64,000 nt of DNA from a virus. The DNA is taken from IMG/VR virus record IMGVR_UViG_3300008120_000004, positions 1-64,000 of that record; one strand, written 5' to 3'. The position numbers were made by a program, and so were the translations under genes. A model generated the notes under the pieces. That model did no database searches and was not told the DNA's origin. It was given only the letters and a program-made list of their open reading frames with translations. Below, piece after piece: positions 7,646 to 16,245 of this stretch; position 1 is the stretch's first letter, and each line of letters starts with the position of its first letter.

Positions 7646-9536
7646 TTACCTTATTGTAATTTACAACAATTATGATCTTTTAGATCTTCAAGTTAAAAAC
7701 TTTAAGACTAGATTACCAAAGAAAGATTATAGGTTAATCGTTGTAGATAACACACCAAACGAAAATAAACAAACTATTGATGTCGACCCTATCATCGATA
7801 AACTAGTTTTATTAGATAGTGTTCCTACATTTGATGGTGTATCTCACGGCCATGCTATTAATGAAGGGTTAAAGCATTGTACTTCCGATATTGTTGGTAT
7901 TATTGATTCCGATTTCTTCTTCCTGTCCAATAATATTCATGAGTATGTTTTTAAGAAGTTTGCTGAGGGGTATCAAGCTGTAGGCTGCGAGTACAATGAT
8001 GGTAAAGATACTAAAGCCTGGGTCAATATTAACCCTAAGAACTTCGAAAATATTCCTTGCTGCTTTGGTGCTTACTATACTAGAGAATTAGCTACTAGTC
8101 AAAGCTGGGTAATTACCCCGGAAGAAGTTAATACAAATAAAGCTGAAGGTTTCGTTGAGGTAGGTTATAGAATTAGAAAACACATTCTAGATAATAATAT
8201 TAAAACCTTAAACTGGAAGACAGACTCTCAAAACTATGGTTGTTGTTATTTTAAAAACGACGACAATGAAATAATGGGTATACATTACGTAGCCGGGTCT
8301 CATAGACGTTGGAATGAATCTTCTAAAGAAGAGGTTAGTAATATTATTAGTGTTGACCACAATAACTGTGAAGAGCTTACACATTGTTTATGTTGTAATG
8401 GTACAAATCTAGAAAAAATACTGGATCTCAATAATCAACCTCTAGCTAATAGCTACTTAAATTATATTAACGAAGCTGAATGGGTGTATCCTCTAGCTAT
8501 CAACTACTGCCACGACTGTACTCACATACAACTTACTCATTCAGTTAACCCTGATTTACTATTTAAAAATTATCTGTACGTTAGTGGTACAACAAAGACA
8601 CTTAAAGATTATTTTGATTGGTTTGTAGATTTTTCTAAGCAATACGTTGATGGTAAGACTGTTCTTGATATTGCTTGTAATGATGGCACGCAATTAGATT
8701 CATTTAAAGTAAAGGGATATAGTACTTTTGGCATTGACCCTGCTGTGAACTTATATCCACTAAGCTCTAAAAACCATAATATCGTCTGTGACTATCTTAC
8801 AGAAGATTCTATAGGTAAGTTGAATACTAAGTTTGATATAATTATTGCACAAAACGTATTTGCACATAATACTTACCCTAAAGAGTTTTTAGAGATATGT
8901 AAGAATAATTTGTCAGATAATGGTAGAATTTTCATTCAGACTTCTCAAGCTAATATGGTAAGGAATAACGAATTCGATACTATCTATCATGAGCATATCT
9001 CTTTCTTTAGTGAGAAATCATTTCATGCATTAGCTAAAAGGGCAGGGTTAAAACTTATTGATATACAGAGAACACCTGTACACGGTACTAGTTTTGTTTT
9101 CGTCTTAGGTAAAGAATCTTCCGAGGCTTCATATACCCCTGAAGAGGATCTAACATACTTTAAGATGTTAAGGTATGCAAAAAATTGTAAAGAAATAGCT
9201 CAAGCTACTTCGGATAAGATTCTACAATTAAAGAGAGACGGTTACAAGATGATTGGTTATGGTGCAGCAGCTAAAGGTAATACATTCTTAAATTTTGCAA
9301 AGTTTAACTTAGATTATATTGTAGATGATAATCCTCTTAAGCAAGGTCTGTATTCACCCGGGTCAAAGATTTTAATTAAACATCCAGATGCTATATTGCA
9401 GGAAGAAACAAAAGTATGTATTGTGCCTCTGGCATGGAACTTCTTTGATGAGATACGAACTAAAGTATTGAACCGTAAGAGTAAAGACGTTATATTTCTT
9501 AGATATTTTCCTGAAGTAAAGATATTAGAAAATTAA
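7638..9536 (+). CDS. glycosyltransferase fused to sugar C-methyltransferase
   Basis: A 632-residue fusion. Residues 1 to about 240 form a GT-A glycosyltransferase (LIVIYNNYDLLDLQV start, IIDSDFFF as DxD). From about 250 the chain continues as an NDP-sugar C-methyltransferase of the TylC3 type: a zinc-binding Cys cluster (CLCC, later CHDC), a SAM-binding motif VLDIACNDGTQLD near residue 350, the YHEHISFFS segment of the active site, and a C-terminal Rossmann-like domain with GYGAAAKGNTFLNF. The fusion suggests that methyl-branched sugar formation and transfer are coupled. Confidence 0.85.
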   Translation: MIDYLIVIYNNYDLLDLQVKNFKTRLPKKDYRLIVVDNTPNENKQTIDVDPIIDKLVLLDSVPTFDGVSHGHAINEGLKHCTSDIVGIIDSDFFFLSNNIHEYVFKKFAEGYQAVGCEYNDGKDTKAWVNINPKNFENIPCCFGAYYTRELATSQSWVITPEEVNTNKAEGFVEVGYRIRKHILDNNIKTLNWKTDSQNYGCCYFKNDDNEIMGIHYVAGSHRRWNESSKEEVSNIISVDHNNCEELTHCLCCNGTNLEKILDLNNQPLANSYLNYINEAEWVYPLAINYCHDCTHIQLTHSVNPDLLFKNYLYVSGTTKTLKDYFDWFVDFSKQYVDGKTVLDIACNDGTQLDSFKVKGYSTFGIDPAVNLYPLSSKNHNIVCDYLTEDSIGKLNTKFDIIIAQNVFAHNTYPKEFLEICKNNLSDNGRIFIQTSQANMVRNNEFDTIYHEHISFFSEKSFHALAKRAGLKLIDIQRTPVHGTSFVFVLGKESSEASYTPEEDLTYFKMLRYAKNCKEIAQATSDKILQLKRDGYKMIGYGAAAKGNTFLNFAKFNLDYIVDDNPLKQGLYSPGSKILIKHPDAILQEETKVCIVPLAWNFFDEIRTKVLNRKSKDVIFLRYFPEVKILEN

Positions 9537-9538
9537 TT

Positions 9539-10246
9539 ATGTACAGAACTATTATTACTCATTTTTATAACGAAGAGTATCTCTTACCCTGGTGGTTAAA
9601 TCATCATAAGAAATACTTTTATCACGGTATCTTAATTGACTACGCATCTACAGATCGGTCAGTTGAAATCATCAAACAGATATGTCCTGACTGGACAATC
9701 ATCCCGTCTAGAAATGAAATGTTTGATGCTAGGTTGATTGACGAAGAAGTAATGGATATTGAAAAAAATATTGATGGCTGGCGTATTTGTCTAAACACTA
9801 CTGAATTTATTAGAGGTAATTTTGATATTTTAGACAAAGCGTCGGCTGATTCTTTTATCCTGCCTTGTCATACTATGGTAGATAAAGATCCATTGACGCA
9901 GCCTAATCATAACTTATCATTAGTAGAACAAAAACCTCATGGTATTAAGTATAACTCTACCCCTGGTTTTAAAAATAGAAGACCAAGGTGTATTCATAAA
10001 CAAAAAAATATAAAATACCCGTTAGGTAGACATTACGATACAGACCCCACTACAGATGAACTTGAAATTCTTTGGTATGGTTGGTCACCGTTTAATGAGC
10101 AGACTTTAACTCGTAAACTACAAATCCAGACACGTATACCTGAAAGCGACAAAGCACAAGGGTTTGGTAGAGAGCATATTACTACACGAGATAGACTTTA
10201 CCATGAATTTTACACCAACTACTTTTCTAAAGCTGAGGTAGTTTAA
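9539..10246 (+). CDS. GT2-like glycosyltransferase
   Basis: A 235-residue protein opening ITHFYNEEYLLPWWLNHH, then HGILIDYASTDRSVEI, matching the N-E-E and D-x-S-D nucleotide-binding turns of GT2/GT92-like transferases. No membrane segment is seen, so it acts in the cytosol. It lies two bases after the fusion gene and its stop overlaps the next start (TAATG). Confidence 0.7.
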   Translation: MYRTIITHFYNEEYLLPWWLNHHKKYFYHGILIDYASTDRSVEIIKQICPDWTIIPSRNEMFDARLIDEEVMDIEKNIDGWRICLNTTEFIRGNFDILDKASADSFILPCHTMVDKDPLTQPNHNLSLVEQKPHGIKYNSTPGFKNRRPRCIHKQKNIKYPLGRHYDTDPTTDELEILWYGWSPFNEQTLTRKLQIQTRIPESDKAQGFGREHITTRDRLYHEFYTNYFSKAEVV

Positions 10247-10971
10247 TGCCTAGATTTTCTATAGTATGCCCTGTATACAGAATGAAAGATAACTTGAATG
10301 AAAAGTTTCTTATTCAGTATCTTTCAAACTTATCTGAGCAAACATTTAAAGATTTTGAAGTAGTTATTTCAGATCAAAGCACGGATGACTCAAATTTAGA
10401 CATTGTTAAAGTTTTTGAAAAAGTTTTAGATATAACATACGTTAGGAATACTTCTAATGTAAAGAATGCAGCTAATAATGTCAATCATGGAATTAAATAT
10501 GCTAAAGGAGAACTTTTAAAACTACTTTACATGGATGATTTTTTTGTTAATCAAAATGCTCTGCATATTATAAACGAAAATTTTAAAAACAATCCTAATA
10601 ACAAGTGGTTAATTTCAGGTTTTATACACTGCTCAGAAGATAAATCAAAATATTACGATGCTAGGCTTCCATGGTATGGTAATAAGCATGTGAATGGTGA
10701 TAACACAACAGGTAATCCATCCAACTATACTGTTAGACGAGAATGTGCGTTAGAGATGGATGAAAACTTAGTATGGATAGTAGATGGTGAATATTTCTAT
10801 CGTTCTTATTATCATTACGGTGATCCAATTCTACTTAATGAAATTTTAGTTTGTTTTAGAGATCATGGCGACTCAGCATTTAGGAGACCTGACTTAAGAG
10901 AGCTAGACGCAAAGGAGAGACAGTACTGTATTGACAAATATAATGGAGTAGTTGAGCATAAACTTATATAA
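10246..10971 (+). CDS. GT2 family glycosyltransferase
   Basis: A 241-residue GT-A enzyme with FSIVCPVYRMKDNL at the N-terminus, EVVISDQSTDDS as nucleotide-binding turn and LLYMDDFF as metal-binding motif. The C-terminal half has DGEYFYR and RDHGDSAF, typical of acceptor-side regions. It is the last clear transferase of the cassette. Confidence 0.8.
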   Translation: MPRFSIVCPVYRMKDNLNEKFLIQYLSNLSEQTFKDFEVVISDQSTDDSNLDIVKVFEKVLDITYVRNTSNVKNAANNVNHGIKYAKGELLKLLYMDDFFVNQNALHIINENFKNNPNNKWLISGFIHCSEDKSKYYDARLPWYGNKHVNGDNTTGNPSNYTVRRECALEMDENLVWIVDGEYFYRSYYHYGDPILLNEILVCFRDHGDSAFRRPDLRELDAKERQYCIDKYNGVVEHKLI

Positions 10972-10995
10972 TTTACTTTTTGTGGTATTTTAATT

Positions 10996-11703
10996 ATGAT
11001 TAGAATTTTCATGACATCGAGCGGTAAGCTCAGTCAAACTTTAAACGTATTACCCGTCCTATCCGGTATCTACAAATCTACCGGACACAAAATTTCCCTC
11101 GTTGTAAGAAACGACATGATGGTATTCAACGGGCTTAAAGAGTTCATGCATATGCAGGATTGTATTGCTGCGTTTAAGTTTGAATACGAAGCAGCTATTG
11201 ATGATAGTTATCAAACTATTTCTCGATTCGACAACTTTAAAGCCGACCCTAATGTTCCTTTCGAAACTCTTAGACTAGAACAGGATTTTAAAGCCAGGTA
11301 CAATATAGATTTTGAAATAGATAATAGTTTTGTTCTTAATGTACCTGATGTAGAGCCAATCCAGGACAAGTATCTGGTAGGCGACAAATCATCTACAAAT
11401 TTTCTAGCATCGACAGGAAAATTTCCGCTAGATAAATGCCACTTTTTAGATTATAATAATACTGTTGCATTCAATGCCGGTTTGATCAAGGCATCTCCTA
11501 ACCCCTTACTTTCTACCATTACAGGTATTTCGGTGATAGGGGATCTTCTCAACAAAGAGGTTCTCGTTTTATGGGATAAGTCTTTAATTAAAGAAGGTGA
11601 CAAACACATTACGTATTATTATAACAAACAATATTACCGTGACAGAAATTGCGTTTTCCTACCAATGGAAGAATTTCAAATACCCGAAGAGGATACATTA
11701 TGA
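10996..11703 (+). CDS. possible GT9-like sugar transferase, poorly supported
   Basis: A 235-residue protein beginning MIRIFMTSSGKLSQTLNVLPVLSGIYKSTGHKI is written here only in part: the opening resembles the first Rossmann unit of GT-B enzymes of the heptosyltransferase kind (a G-x-L turn, then a helix toward V-x-P). No catalytic residue can be assigned. Its stop overlaps the sliding-clamp start as ATGA, so it is translated with the replication genes. Confidence 0.45.
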   Translation: MIRIFMTSSGKLSQTLNVLPVLSGIYKSTGHKISLVVRNDMMVFNGLKEFMHMQDCIAAFKFEYEAAIDDSYQTISRFDNFKADPNVPFETLRLEQDFKARYNIDFEIDNSFVLNVPDVEPIQDKYLVGDKSSTNFLASTGKFPLDKCHFLDYNNTVAFNAGLIKASPNPLLSTITGISVIGDLLNKEVLVLWDKSLIKEGDKHITYYYNKQYYRDRNCVFLPMEEFQIPEEDTL

Positions 11704-12371
11704 AAATAAGTAGCGAGACACTCGCATTACTAAAAAACTTTGCTTCAATTAATATGAACATGCTTTTTAGACCTGGGGATATGATTAGTACTATCTCAGC
11801 GTCAAGAAGTGTGTTTGCAAAAGCTCAGATCAAAGAAACAATACCTAACGAATTTGCTATTTACGAACTAAACTCGTTACTAGCAATGATGACTATTGTT
11901 GAAAATCAAGAAGTAGAATTTAACGATAAGTCCGTGTCTATTAGTAGCCCGGCTGGTAAGTTCGAATATTTTTATTCAGATCCCGAGACAGTAGTTGCGG
12001 CACCTACAGGTACTATCGATCAAGTAGACGTTTATAGGTTTACTTTGACAGCTGAAGATGTACAGATGATTATGAAAGCCGCTTCTATTACTAGTGCGCC
12101 ATCTATCTCAGTTACCAGTAGAGATCAGTCAGTAGTTTTATCTGTAGGTGATAGAAAGAACCCTACTTCTTCTAACTTTAAGAAAGAAGTAGGTACATGC
12201 TTTGAACCATTTGATGTCTTTATTGCTGTTGAAAATCTTAAAGTGATTCCTGATGCATATGAAGTATCAGTATCAAAGATTCCTAAAGGTAAAGCTAAAT
12301 TTTTATACTTCAAGCATATGTCAAGACAGCTTCAGTATTGGATTGCCTGTGAACCTGATTCAATTCTTTAA
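11700..12371 (+). CDS. 45: DNA polymerase sliding clamp (T4 gp45-like)
   Basis: A 223-residue protein close to T4 gp45 in length (228) and order, directly followed by 44 and 62 homologues. The N-terminal ISSETLALLKNFASIN and the FRPGDM strand match the clamp family. In T4 the trimer tethers the polymerase and also activates late transcription with gp33 and gp55. The start ATG 11700 lies in the stop of the upstream gene; the longer frame from 11649 lacks support. Confidence 0.88.
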   Translation: MKISSETLALLKNFASINMNMLFRPGDMISTISASRSVFAKAQIKETIPNEFAIYELNSLLAMMTIVENQEVEFNDKSVSISSPAGKFEYFYSDPETVVAAPTGTIDQVDVYRFTLTAEDVQMIMKAASITSAPSISVTSRDQSVVLSVGDRKNPTSSNFKKEVGTCFEPFDVFIAVENLKVIPDAYEVSVSKIPKGKAKFLYFKHMSRQLQYWIACEPDSIL

Positions 12372-12373
12372 TT

Positions 12374-13306
12374 ATGGAAAAACATTTTTTATGGGTAGAG
12401 GAATATAGACCCAAAACTATTTCTGAATGTATCTTACCTAAAAATTTAAAAGCTATATTTCATCAATTTGCAAAGTCAGGTGAAATACAGAACTTACTTC
12501 TAACTGGTACTGCAGGTACAGGTAAGACAACAATTGCACGTGCATTATGCGAAGAACTAAAGACAGATTACATCATTATTAATGGATCAGAAGAATCTGG
12601 TATTGATGTTCTTAGAACTAAGATTAAAGACTTTGCATCTACAATCTCGTTCACGGGTAATACTAAGGTTGTTATATTAGATGAAGCAGATTATTTAAAT
12701 CCTAACTCCACTCAACCGGCTTTGAGACGGTTTATGGAAGAGTTCGCTAATAATTGTAGGTTCATTCTTACTTGTAATCTAAAAAATAGAATTATACCTG
12801 CACTTCATAGTAGATGTGCTGTAGTAGAATTTAAGATTCCTAAAAATGAAAAGCAAAAAATTGCTGCAGAGTTTTTTGAAAGAGTAACTAATATTCTCGC
12901 TAAGGAGAATGTAACTTATAGTAAAGTAGTAGTAGCTAGAGTAGTAGAGAAATTTTTCCCTGACTTCCGCAGGACACTAAATGAGTTGCAACGTTATTCT
13001 CAAATAGGTGCTATTGATGAAGGTATACTAACTAGCACAGGTGATGCTAATATTGAGGAACTGATTAGTTCACTAAAAGAAAAAGATTGGAAAAAAATGC
13101 GAACATGGGTAGCTAACAACATGGACAATGATCCTGCTACCCTATTCAGAAAAATATACGATAATGTTCTACCACTAACTAATCAAGTTCCTAACCTGGT
13201 ACTTACTATTGCAGACTATCAGTATAAATCTGCATTTGTGAGCGACCAAGAGATTAACTTAATTGCATGTCTAACTGAAATAATGGCATCGGTGGAGGTA
13301 AAATGA
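12374..13306 (+). CDS. 44: clamp loader large subunit, AAA+ ATPase (T4 gp44-like)
   Basis: A 310-residue RFC-like ATPase. The N-terminal WVEEYRPKTISECIL, Walker A GTAGTGKTT near residue 47, Walker B VVILDEAD near 102, and a sensor-like region TCNLKNRIIPALHSRC are present. With gp62 it loads the clamp at primer ends using ATP. The stop overlaps the start of the following small gene. Confidence 0.95.
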   Translation: MEKHFLWVEEYRPKTISECILPKNLKAIFHQFAKSGEIQNLLLTGTAGTGKTTIARALCEELKTDYIIINGSEESGIDVLRTKIKDFASTISFTGNTKVVILDEADYLNPNSTQPALRRFMEEFANNCRFILTCNLKNRIIPALHSRCAVVEFKIPKNEKQKIAAEFFERVTNILAKENVTYSKVVVARVVEKFFPDFRRTLNELQRYSQIGAIDEGILTSTGDANIEELISSLKEKDWKKMRTWVANNMDNDPATLFRKIYDNVLPLTNQVPNLVLTIADYQYKSAFVSDQEINLIACLTEIMASVEVK

Positions 13307-13488
13307 GTGTTAAAGAAATCAGCAAACATACGTCTGATGACGGTCAAAGAACGGCCCTAGTATTAGCCAGAGGTGATGCTTACAGAGTAACATGCTTTGA
13401 TAGTTACTTTGAAACGTCAATGGAATATTTTTGTGATCGTTTACAAGAGGCAGAGGATAAAGCGGAAGACTGGGTGCTTCGAGCATGA
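13303..13488 (+). CDS. small protein between 44 and 62, function unknown
   Basis: A 61-residue acidic protein with GGAGG upstream of ATG 13303 and four-base overlaps with both 44 and 62. Such tight coupling implies it is expressed with the clamp loader. Its middle (TSMEYFCDRLQEAEDKAEDWV) is helical. No family is recognised. Confidence 0.7.
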   Translation: MSVKEISKHTSDDGQRTALVLARGDAYRVTCFDSYFETSMEYFCDRLQEAEDKAEDWVLRA

Positions 13489-13940
13489 CCGATATTAATG
13501 ATGTATTCGGAAAACCAGTAGAGGTTATCAAGCAAGTGGAAGAAAAACCACCTGCTATTTCTCCGTTTGATTTTATCAATGCTATCTCGTTTGGCAAAGA
13601 TAATCTTATTGTAGATGAATGGTCAGAAAAACAGTACAATTCGTACGTTATTAATAAAGGTCTATCCTTCGGTTCAGATACGGTAATTCAAGCAAACGAG
13701 ATGAATTCAAGACCGCATCTGGATAAGAAACTGCAATTTGATTTTCTTATAAATATCATCAGGCCACGTAAGAGATTCAATAAATGGATCAAGGCTCAGA
13801 GAATTGAAGCGATAGATATAGTTAAAGATTACTATGGTTACAGCACTGAAAAAGCTCGCCAAGCCCTTTCTATTCTATCCGATTCACAGATAGATCATTT
13901 AAAACAAAAATTAAAAAAGGGTGGAAGTGATGTCAAATGA
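13485..13940 (+). CDS. 62: clamp loader small subunit (T4 gp62-like)
   Basis: A 151-residue protein, slightly shorter than T4 gp62 (187). The phage-typical SPFDFINAISFGK motif, the later RPRKRFNKWIKA segment and the position between 44 and regA identify it. It forms the clamp-loader complex with gp44. The stop lies inside the regA start region. Confidence 0.85.
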   Translation: MTDINDVFGKPVEVIKQVEEKPPAISPFDFINAISFGKDNLIVDEWSEKQYNSYVINKGLSFGSDTVIQANEMNSRPHLDKKLQFDFLINIIRPRKRFNKWIKAQRIEAIDIVKDYYGYSTEKARQALSILSDSQIDHLKQKLKKGGSDVK

Positions 13941-14361
13941 TTTTTTTCGTGTAGATATTCCAGGCTACACGCCATTAGAAGTAACTTTAGTGCAGCCAGA
14001 TGATTTTCTTAAAGTACGTGAAACGCTAACTAGAATAGGGGTTGCATCTAGGAAAGATAAAATTTTATATCAATCCTGTCATATATTACATAAGCAAGGT
14101 AAATATTACATTGTACACTTTAAGGAATTATTTGCATTAGACGGTAAGAGTACAGATTTAACCGATAACGATTTACAAAGACGTAATACTATTGCAAAAT
14201 TATTGTCTGACTGGGGTCTAGTAAAAATTTTAAACCCAAATAACTTCTCAGATCTTGCACCTTTATCGCAGATTAAAGTAATTGCCTTCAAGGATAAGGA
14301 TGACTGGGAACTTCAAACTAAGTATAATATTGGTAAGAAGAAACTGGATTACGAAGAATAA
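13930..14361 (+). CDS. regA: RegA translational repressor
   Basis: A 143-residue homologue of T4 RegA (122). LVQPDDFLKVRETLTRIGVASRKDK and LYQSCHILHKQGKYYIVHFKE, quoted in parts, follow T4 RegA almost residue for residue. RegA binds AU-rich initiation sites of early phage mRNAs to repress translation. ATG 13930 is preferred to GTG 13921 because GGGTGGAAG precedes it. Compared with T4 there are about 13 extra N-terminal residues. Confidence 0.95.
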   Translation: MSNDFFRVDIPGYTPLEVTLVQPDDFLKVRETLTRIGVASRKDKILYQSCHILHKQGKYYIVHFKELFALDGKSTDLTDNDLQRRNTIAKLLSDWGLVKILNPNNFSDLAPLSQIKVIAFKDKDDWELQTKYNIGKKKLDYEE

Positions 14362-14372
14362 GCATATATAAT
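14344..14372 (+). promoter_or_regulatory. candidate promoter CTGGAT-N17-TATAAT
   Basis: A perfect TATAAT at 14367-14372 just after regA, with a weak CTGGAT 17 bases upstream. It would drive a transcript with a 105-base leader ahead of the phasin-like and hsp20 genes. Confidence 0.4.
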
Positions 14373-14483
14373 ATCGGATTCCTCGGGATGGGGAACCTCC
14401 CTGGACAAGGAGATCAAAACTGTCCGACCTATGCCAATTGGATAGGTTTTACTGACTACAACTCGCTTAACAAGGAGAAAACT
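14373..14483 (+). promoter_or_regulatory. long, potentially structured leader upstream of phasin-like/hsp20 genes
   Basis: About 110 bases without a convincing gene, unusual in this compact genome. Complementary segments are visible: ACCTAT/ATAGGT around 14429-14449 and GGAC/GTCC flanking an AAGGAGATC segment. A strong AAGGAG precedes ATG 14484. It could be a thermosensor or other regulatory leader for the small heat shock operon, but no known riboswitch consensus is recognised. Confidence 0.35.
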
Positions 14484-14702
14484 ATGTTGTATTACGCTGA
14501 CATGGCTATCGATGCCATTCAGTCAAGCAAGTCTGCTTGGCTAAACACCTTCATCAAAGAAGAAACAGTTCGCAAGCCTCTTCAACAATTTGTTGATGCT
14601 CAAACATCTTTTACAAAACAAGTTACAAAAACTTGGTATGATGTAACTGGTGCTGCAGCAAAAGCAGTAGTTGAAAAAACTTTTAATAAGGAGGCAAAAT
14701 AA
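14484..14702 (+). CDS. phasin-like small protein
   Basis: A 72-residue amphipathic helical protein. The stretch KPLQQFVDAQTSFTKQV resembles the core of phasins, which coat polyhydroxyalkanoate granules or act as chaperone-like proteins. ATG 14484 follows AAGGAG; the longer frame from 14388 uses leader sequence and is rejected. The stop abuts hsp20 (TAATG). Hsp20 proteins also bind such granules, so the pair may act together; the assignment stays tentative. Confidence 0.5.
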   Translation: MLYYADMAIDAIQSSKSAWLNTFIKEETVRKPLQQFVDAQTSFTKQVTKTWYDVTGAAAKAVVEKTFNKEAK

Positions 14703-15211
14703 TGAACTGGTTGTTACAAACTACACCTAAAGATTTTGGCTCATTAACTAAGGACTTTGATAAGTTCTTTGTTGGTTTCGATGATCATTTTAATCGCATG
14801 GCTAAAATGCATGACGAGATTGCCAAAAACATCCCTAACTATCCGCCTTACAATATTCGTAAGGCAGATGAAAACAAATATGTGATTGAGCTAGCCGTTG
14901 CTGGTTTTGCTAAATCAGATATTGAAATTACTCTAGAGGATAATAAAATTATTGTCAAGGGTAATGCTAAGGATGATGGTGACAACTTCTTATGGAAGGG
15001 TATTGCCAACCGTGCATTTACTAGAGTGTTTGCTATTGATGACCAAATTGAGCTCAAAGATGCAGCACTACTTAACGGTATGCTTAAAATTGCTTTGGAG
15101 AGAATCATTCCTGAGCATAAGAAGCCTCGTAAGATCGAAGTTAAGAGCGAAGAAGATATTATTACCACTAAAAGTGAGAAGCAGCTTTTAACTGAGGAAC
15201 TTTCTCAGTAA
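14702..15211 (+). CDS. hsp20: small heat shock protein Hsp20 (IbpA-like)
   Basis: A 169-residue alpha-crystallin-domain protein: PPYNIRKADENKYVIELAVAGF opens the domain, DIEITLEDNKIIVKG follows, and LLNGMLKIALER gives the conserved L-x-N-G-x-L motif near residue 123. It is an ATP-independent holdase common in T4-like marine phages, where it may assist capsid folding or stressed host proteins. AAGGAGG lies upstream of ATG 14702. Confidence 0.95.
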   Translation: MNWLLQTTPKDFGSLTKDFDKFFVGFDDHFNRMAKMHDEIAKNIPNYPPYNIRKADENKYVIELAVAGFAKSDIEITLEDNKIIVKGNAKDDGDNFLWKGIANRAFTRVFAIDDQIELKDAALLNGMLKIALERIIPEHKKPRKIEVKSEEDIITTKSEKQLLTEELSQ

Positions 15212-15412
15212 ATGTATCTGGCAACATTACAGACCGTAATGTTGGGGGACTGGCTAATCAAAGCCAGTTCCTTTGATGATCAGATATTGGTTTTTTTTCA
15301 TAATGAGCGTATAATTAGTACTCACATAAAAATGTTTTATGATGAAGAAGTAGCTCATGACTATATTGAAAGGTTTTTAAATGATAAAGTATATCAAACT
15401 AACAACAGGTGA
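15212..15412 (+). CDS. small protein, function unknown
   Basis: A 66-residue protein that begins at the base after the hsp20 stop (TAAATG). It alternates hydrophobic and charged residues (MLGDWLIKASSFDDQILVFF) without a signal peptide. It overlaps the next gene by 32 bases, so real translation coupling is plausible. No family is recognised. Confidence 0.5.
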   Translation: MYLATLQTVMLGDWLIKASSFDDQILVFFHNERIISTHIKMFYDEEVAHDYIERFLNDKVYQTNNR

Positions 15413-15692
15413 AGAACTTATTACTGACATTGAAGATGTAGATAGTGATAACTACAAGCTCAAAACACCTGTCCGTGTCAATGTTATCCCCATGCCTCCC
15501 GATTCTGACAGCAGTAAGTTTCAGGTAGCTCTCTTTCCATTCGGTACAATCTCTAAAACTCATTCAGTTATACTTAAGAAAACTTTTGTAATGTGGGTGG
15601 AAGATCCTGTAGATGACCTTTATGATCAGTATAATGAAAACTTTGGTTCTGGTCTTAAAGTAGTTAAAAAGGGTGGTATTGTTACTCCATGA
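15381..15692 (+). CDS. LSm/Sm-like phage protein, function unknown
   Basis: A 103-residue beta-rich protein opening MIKYIKLTTGEELITDIE, which resembles small Sm-like proteins found in many marine T4-like phages. The order of strands (KLTTGEELI, YKLKTPVRVNV, FQVALFPF) fits this. A role in RNA binding would follow from the fold but is unproven. Confidence 0.55.
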   Translation: MIKYIKLTTGEELITDIEDVDSDNYKLKTPVRVNVIPMPPDSDSSKFQVALFPFGTISKTHSVILKKTFVMWVEDPVDDLYDQYNENFGSGLKVVKKGGIVTP

Positions 15693-15880
15693 AAAAGCTA
15701 AAAGTAAGATTGCAAAATCCGCTTAATACAGAAGAGTGGATTTGTGAAGATTACAATACAGTTACTTTTATTGATGGTGTGGAATATATTAAGGTCCATA
15801 AACCATCAGATACACGCTCGTTTTTAATGCGTAAAGAAGCATTAAAAGTTATCAAAAAGTTAATAAAAAGTAACGATTGA
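15689..15880 (+). CDS. small basic protein, function unknown
   Basis: A 63-residue protein rich in lysine, overlapping the upstream stop by four bases. It contains WICEDYNTVTFIDGVEYIKVHKP, a likely beta hairpin. A promoter follows its 3' end. No family is recognised. Confidence 0.55.
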   Translation: MKKLKVRLQNPLNTEEWICEDYNTVTFIDGVEYIKVHKPSDTRSFLMRKEALKVIKKLIKSND

Positions 15881-15905
15881 TTTTTGGTATGCTTGCATCT
15901 ATAAT
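15877..15905 (+). promoter_or_regulatory. promoter TTGATT-N17-TATAAT
   Basis: Exact TTGATT and TATAAT separated by 17 bases, in the gap between 15880 and 15930. The same arrangement occurs at 41190 and 50360, and near-copies at 20396, 23373 and 58502. Confidence 0.65.
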
Positions 15906-15929
15906 ATCTTTACTAACTAAGGAGATGTT

Positions 15930-16229
15930 ATGAAAAAGTTAATTGTTACGTTATTGTTTGCTGGTGTTACAGGAAATGCTGTAGCCAGTGACTGGATTTT
16001 ACCTTTGGTGGGTGGTGTAGTTCTTGGTTCTGTGATTACTAAATCACAACAACCTTACGCCTATCCACCTCAGGTCTACGGTCCTGGTGGCCTTGCTACA
16101 CTTCCTCCTAGGACGGTGTACCATACTCCCATACAGAACTATTTTCAGCAGACTTATAACTGTCTGGTACCCGTTCGTGACCCTTTAACAGGTATGGTTC
16201 GTAACGAAGTAATGGTCTGCGTGCAGTAA
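15930..16229 (+). CDS. exported protein with glycine-zipper segment
   Basis: A 99-residue protein with a clear signal peptide (MKKLIVTLLFAGVTGNAVA, cleavage after AVA). Next comes a glycine-rich hydrophobic stretch (LPLVGGVVLGSVI), a proline/tyrosine-rich middle and two cysteines in the C-terminal part. It is probably periplasmic or outer-membrane directed. AAGGAG precedes the start. The function is unknown; superinfection exclusion or envelope change is possible. Confidence 0.7.
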   Translation: MKKLIVTLLFAGVTGNAVASDWILPLVGGVVLGSVITKSQQPYAYPPQVYGPGGLATLPPRTVYHTPIQNYFQQTYNCLVPVRDPLTGMVRNEVMVCVQ

Positions 16230-16245
16230 ACTCTTTTTCTATATT

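Noticed and set aside
13319-13639. Minus-strand frame opposite gene 62
   Set aside because: Shadow of the well-supported clamp-loader genes, no ribosome site.
14388-14483. Upstream extension of the phasin-like frame
   Set aside because: No ribosome site before 14388, and AAGGAG stands before ATG 14484; the segment is better read as leader RNA.
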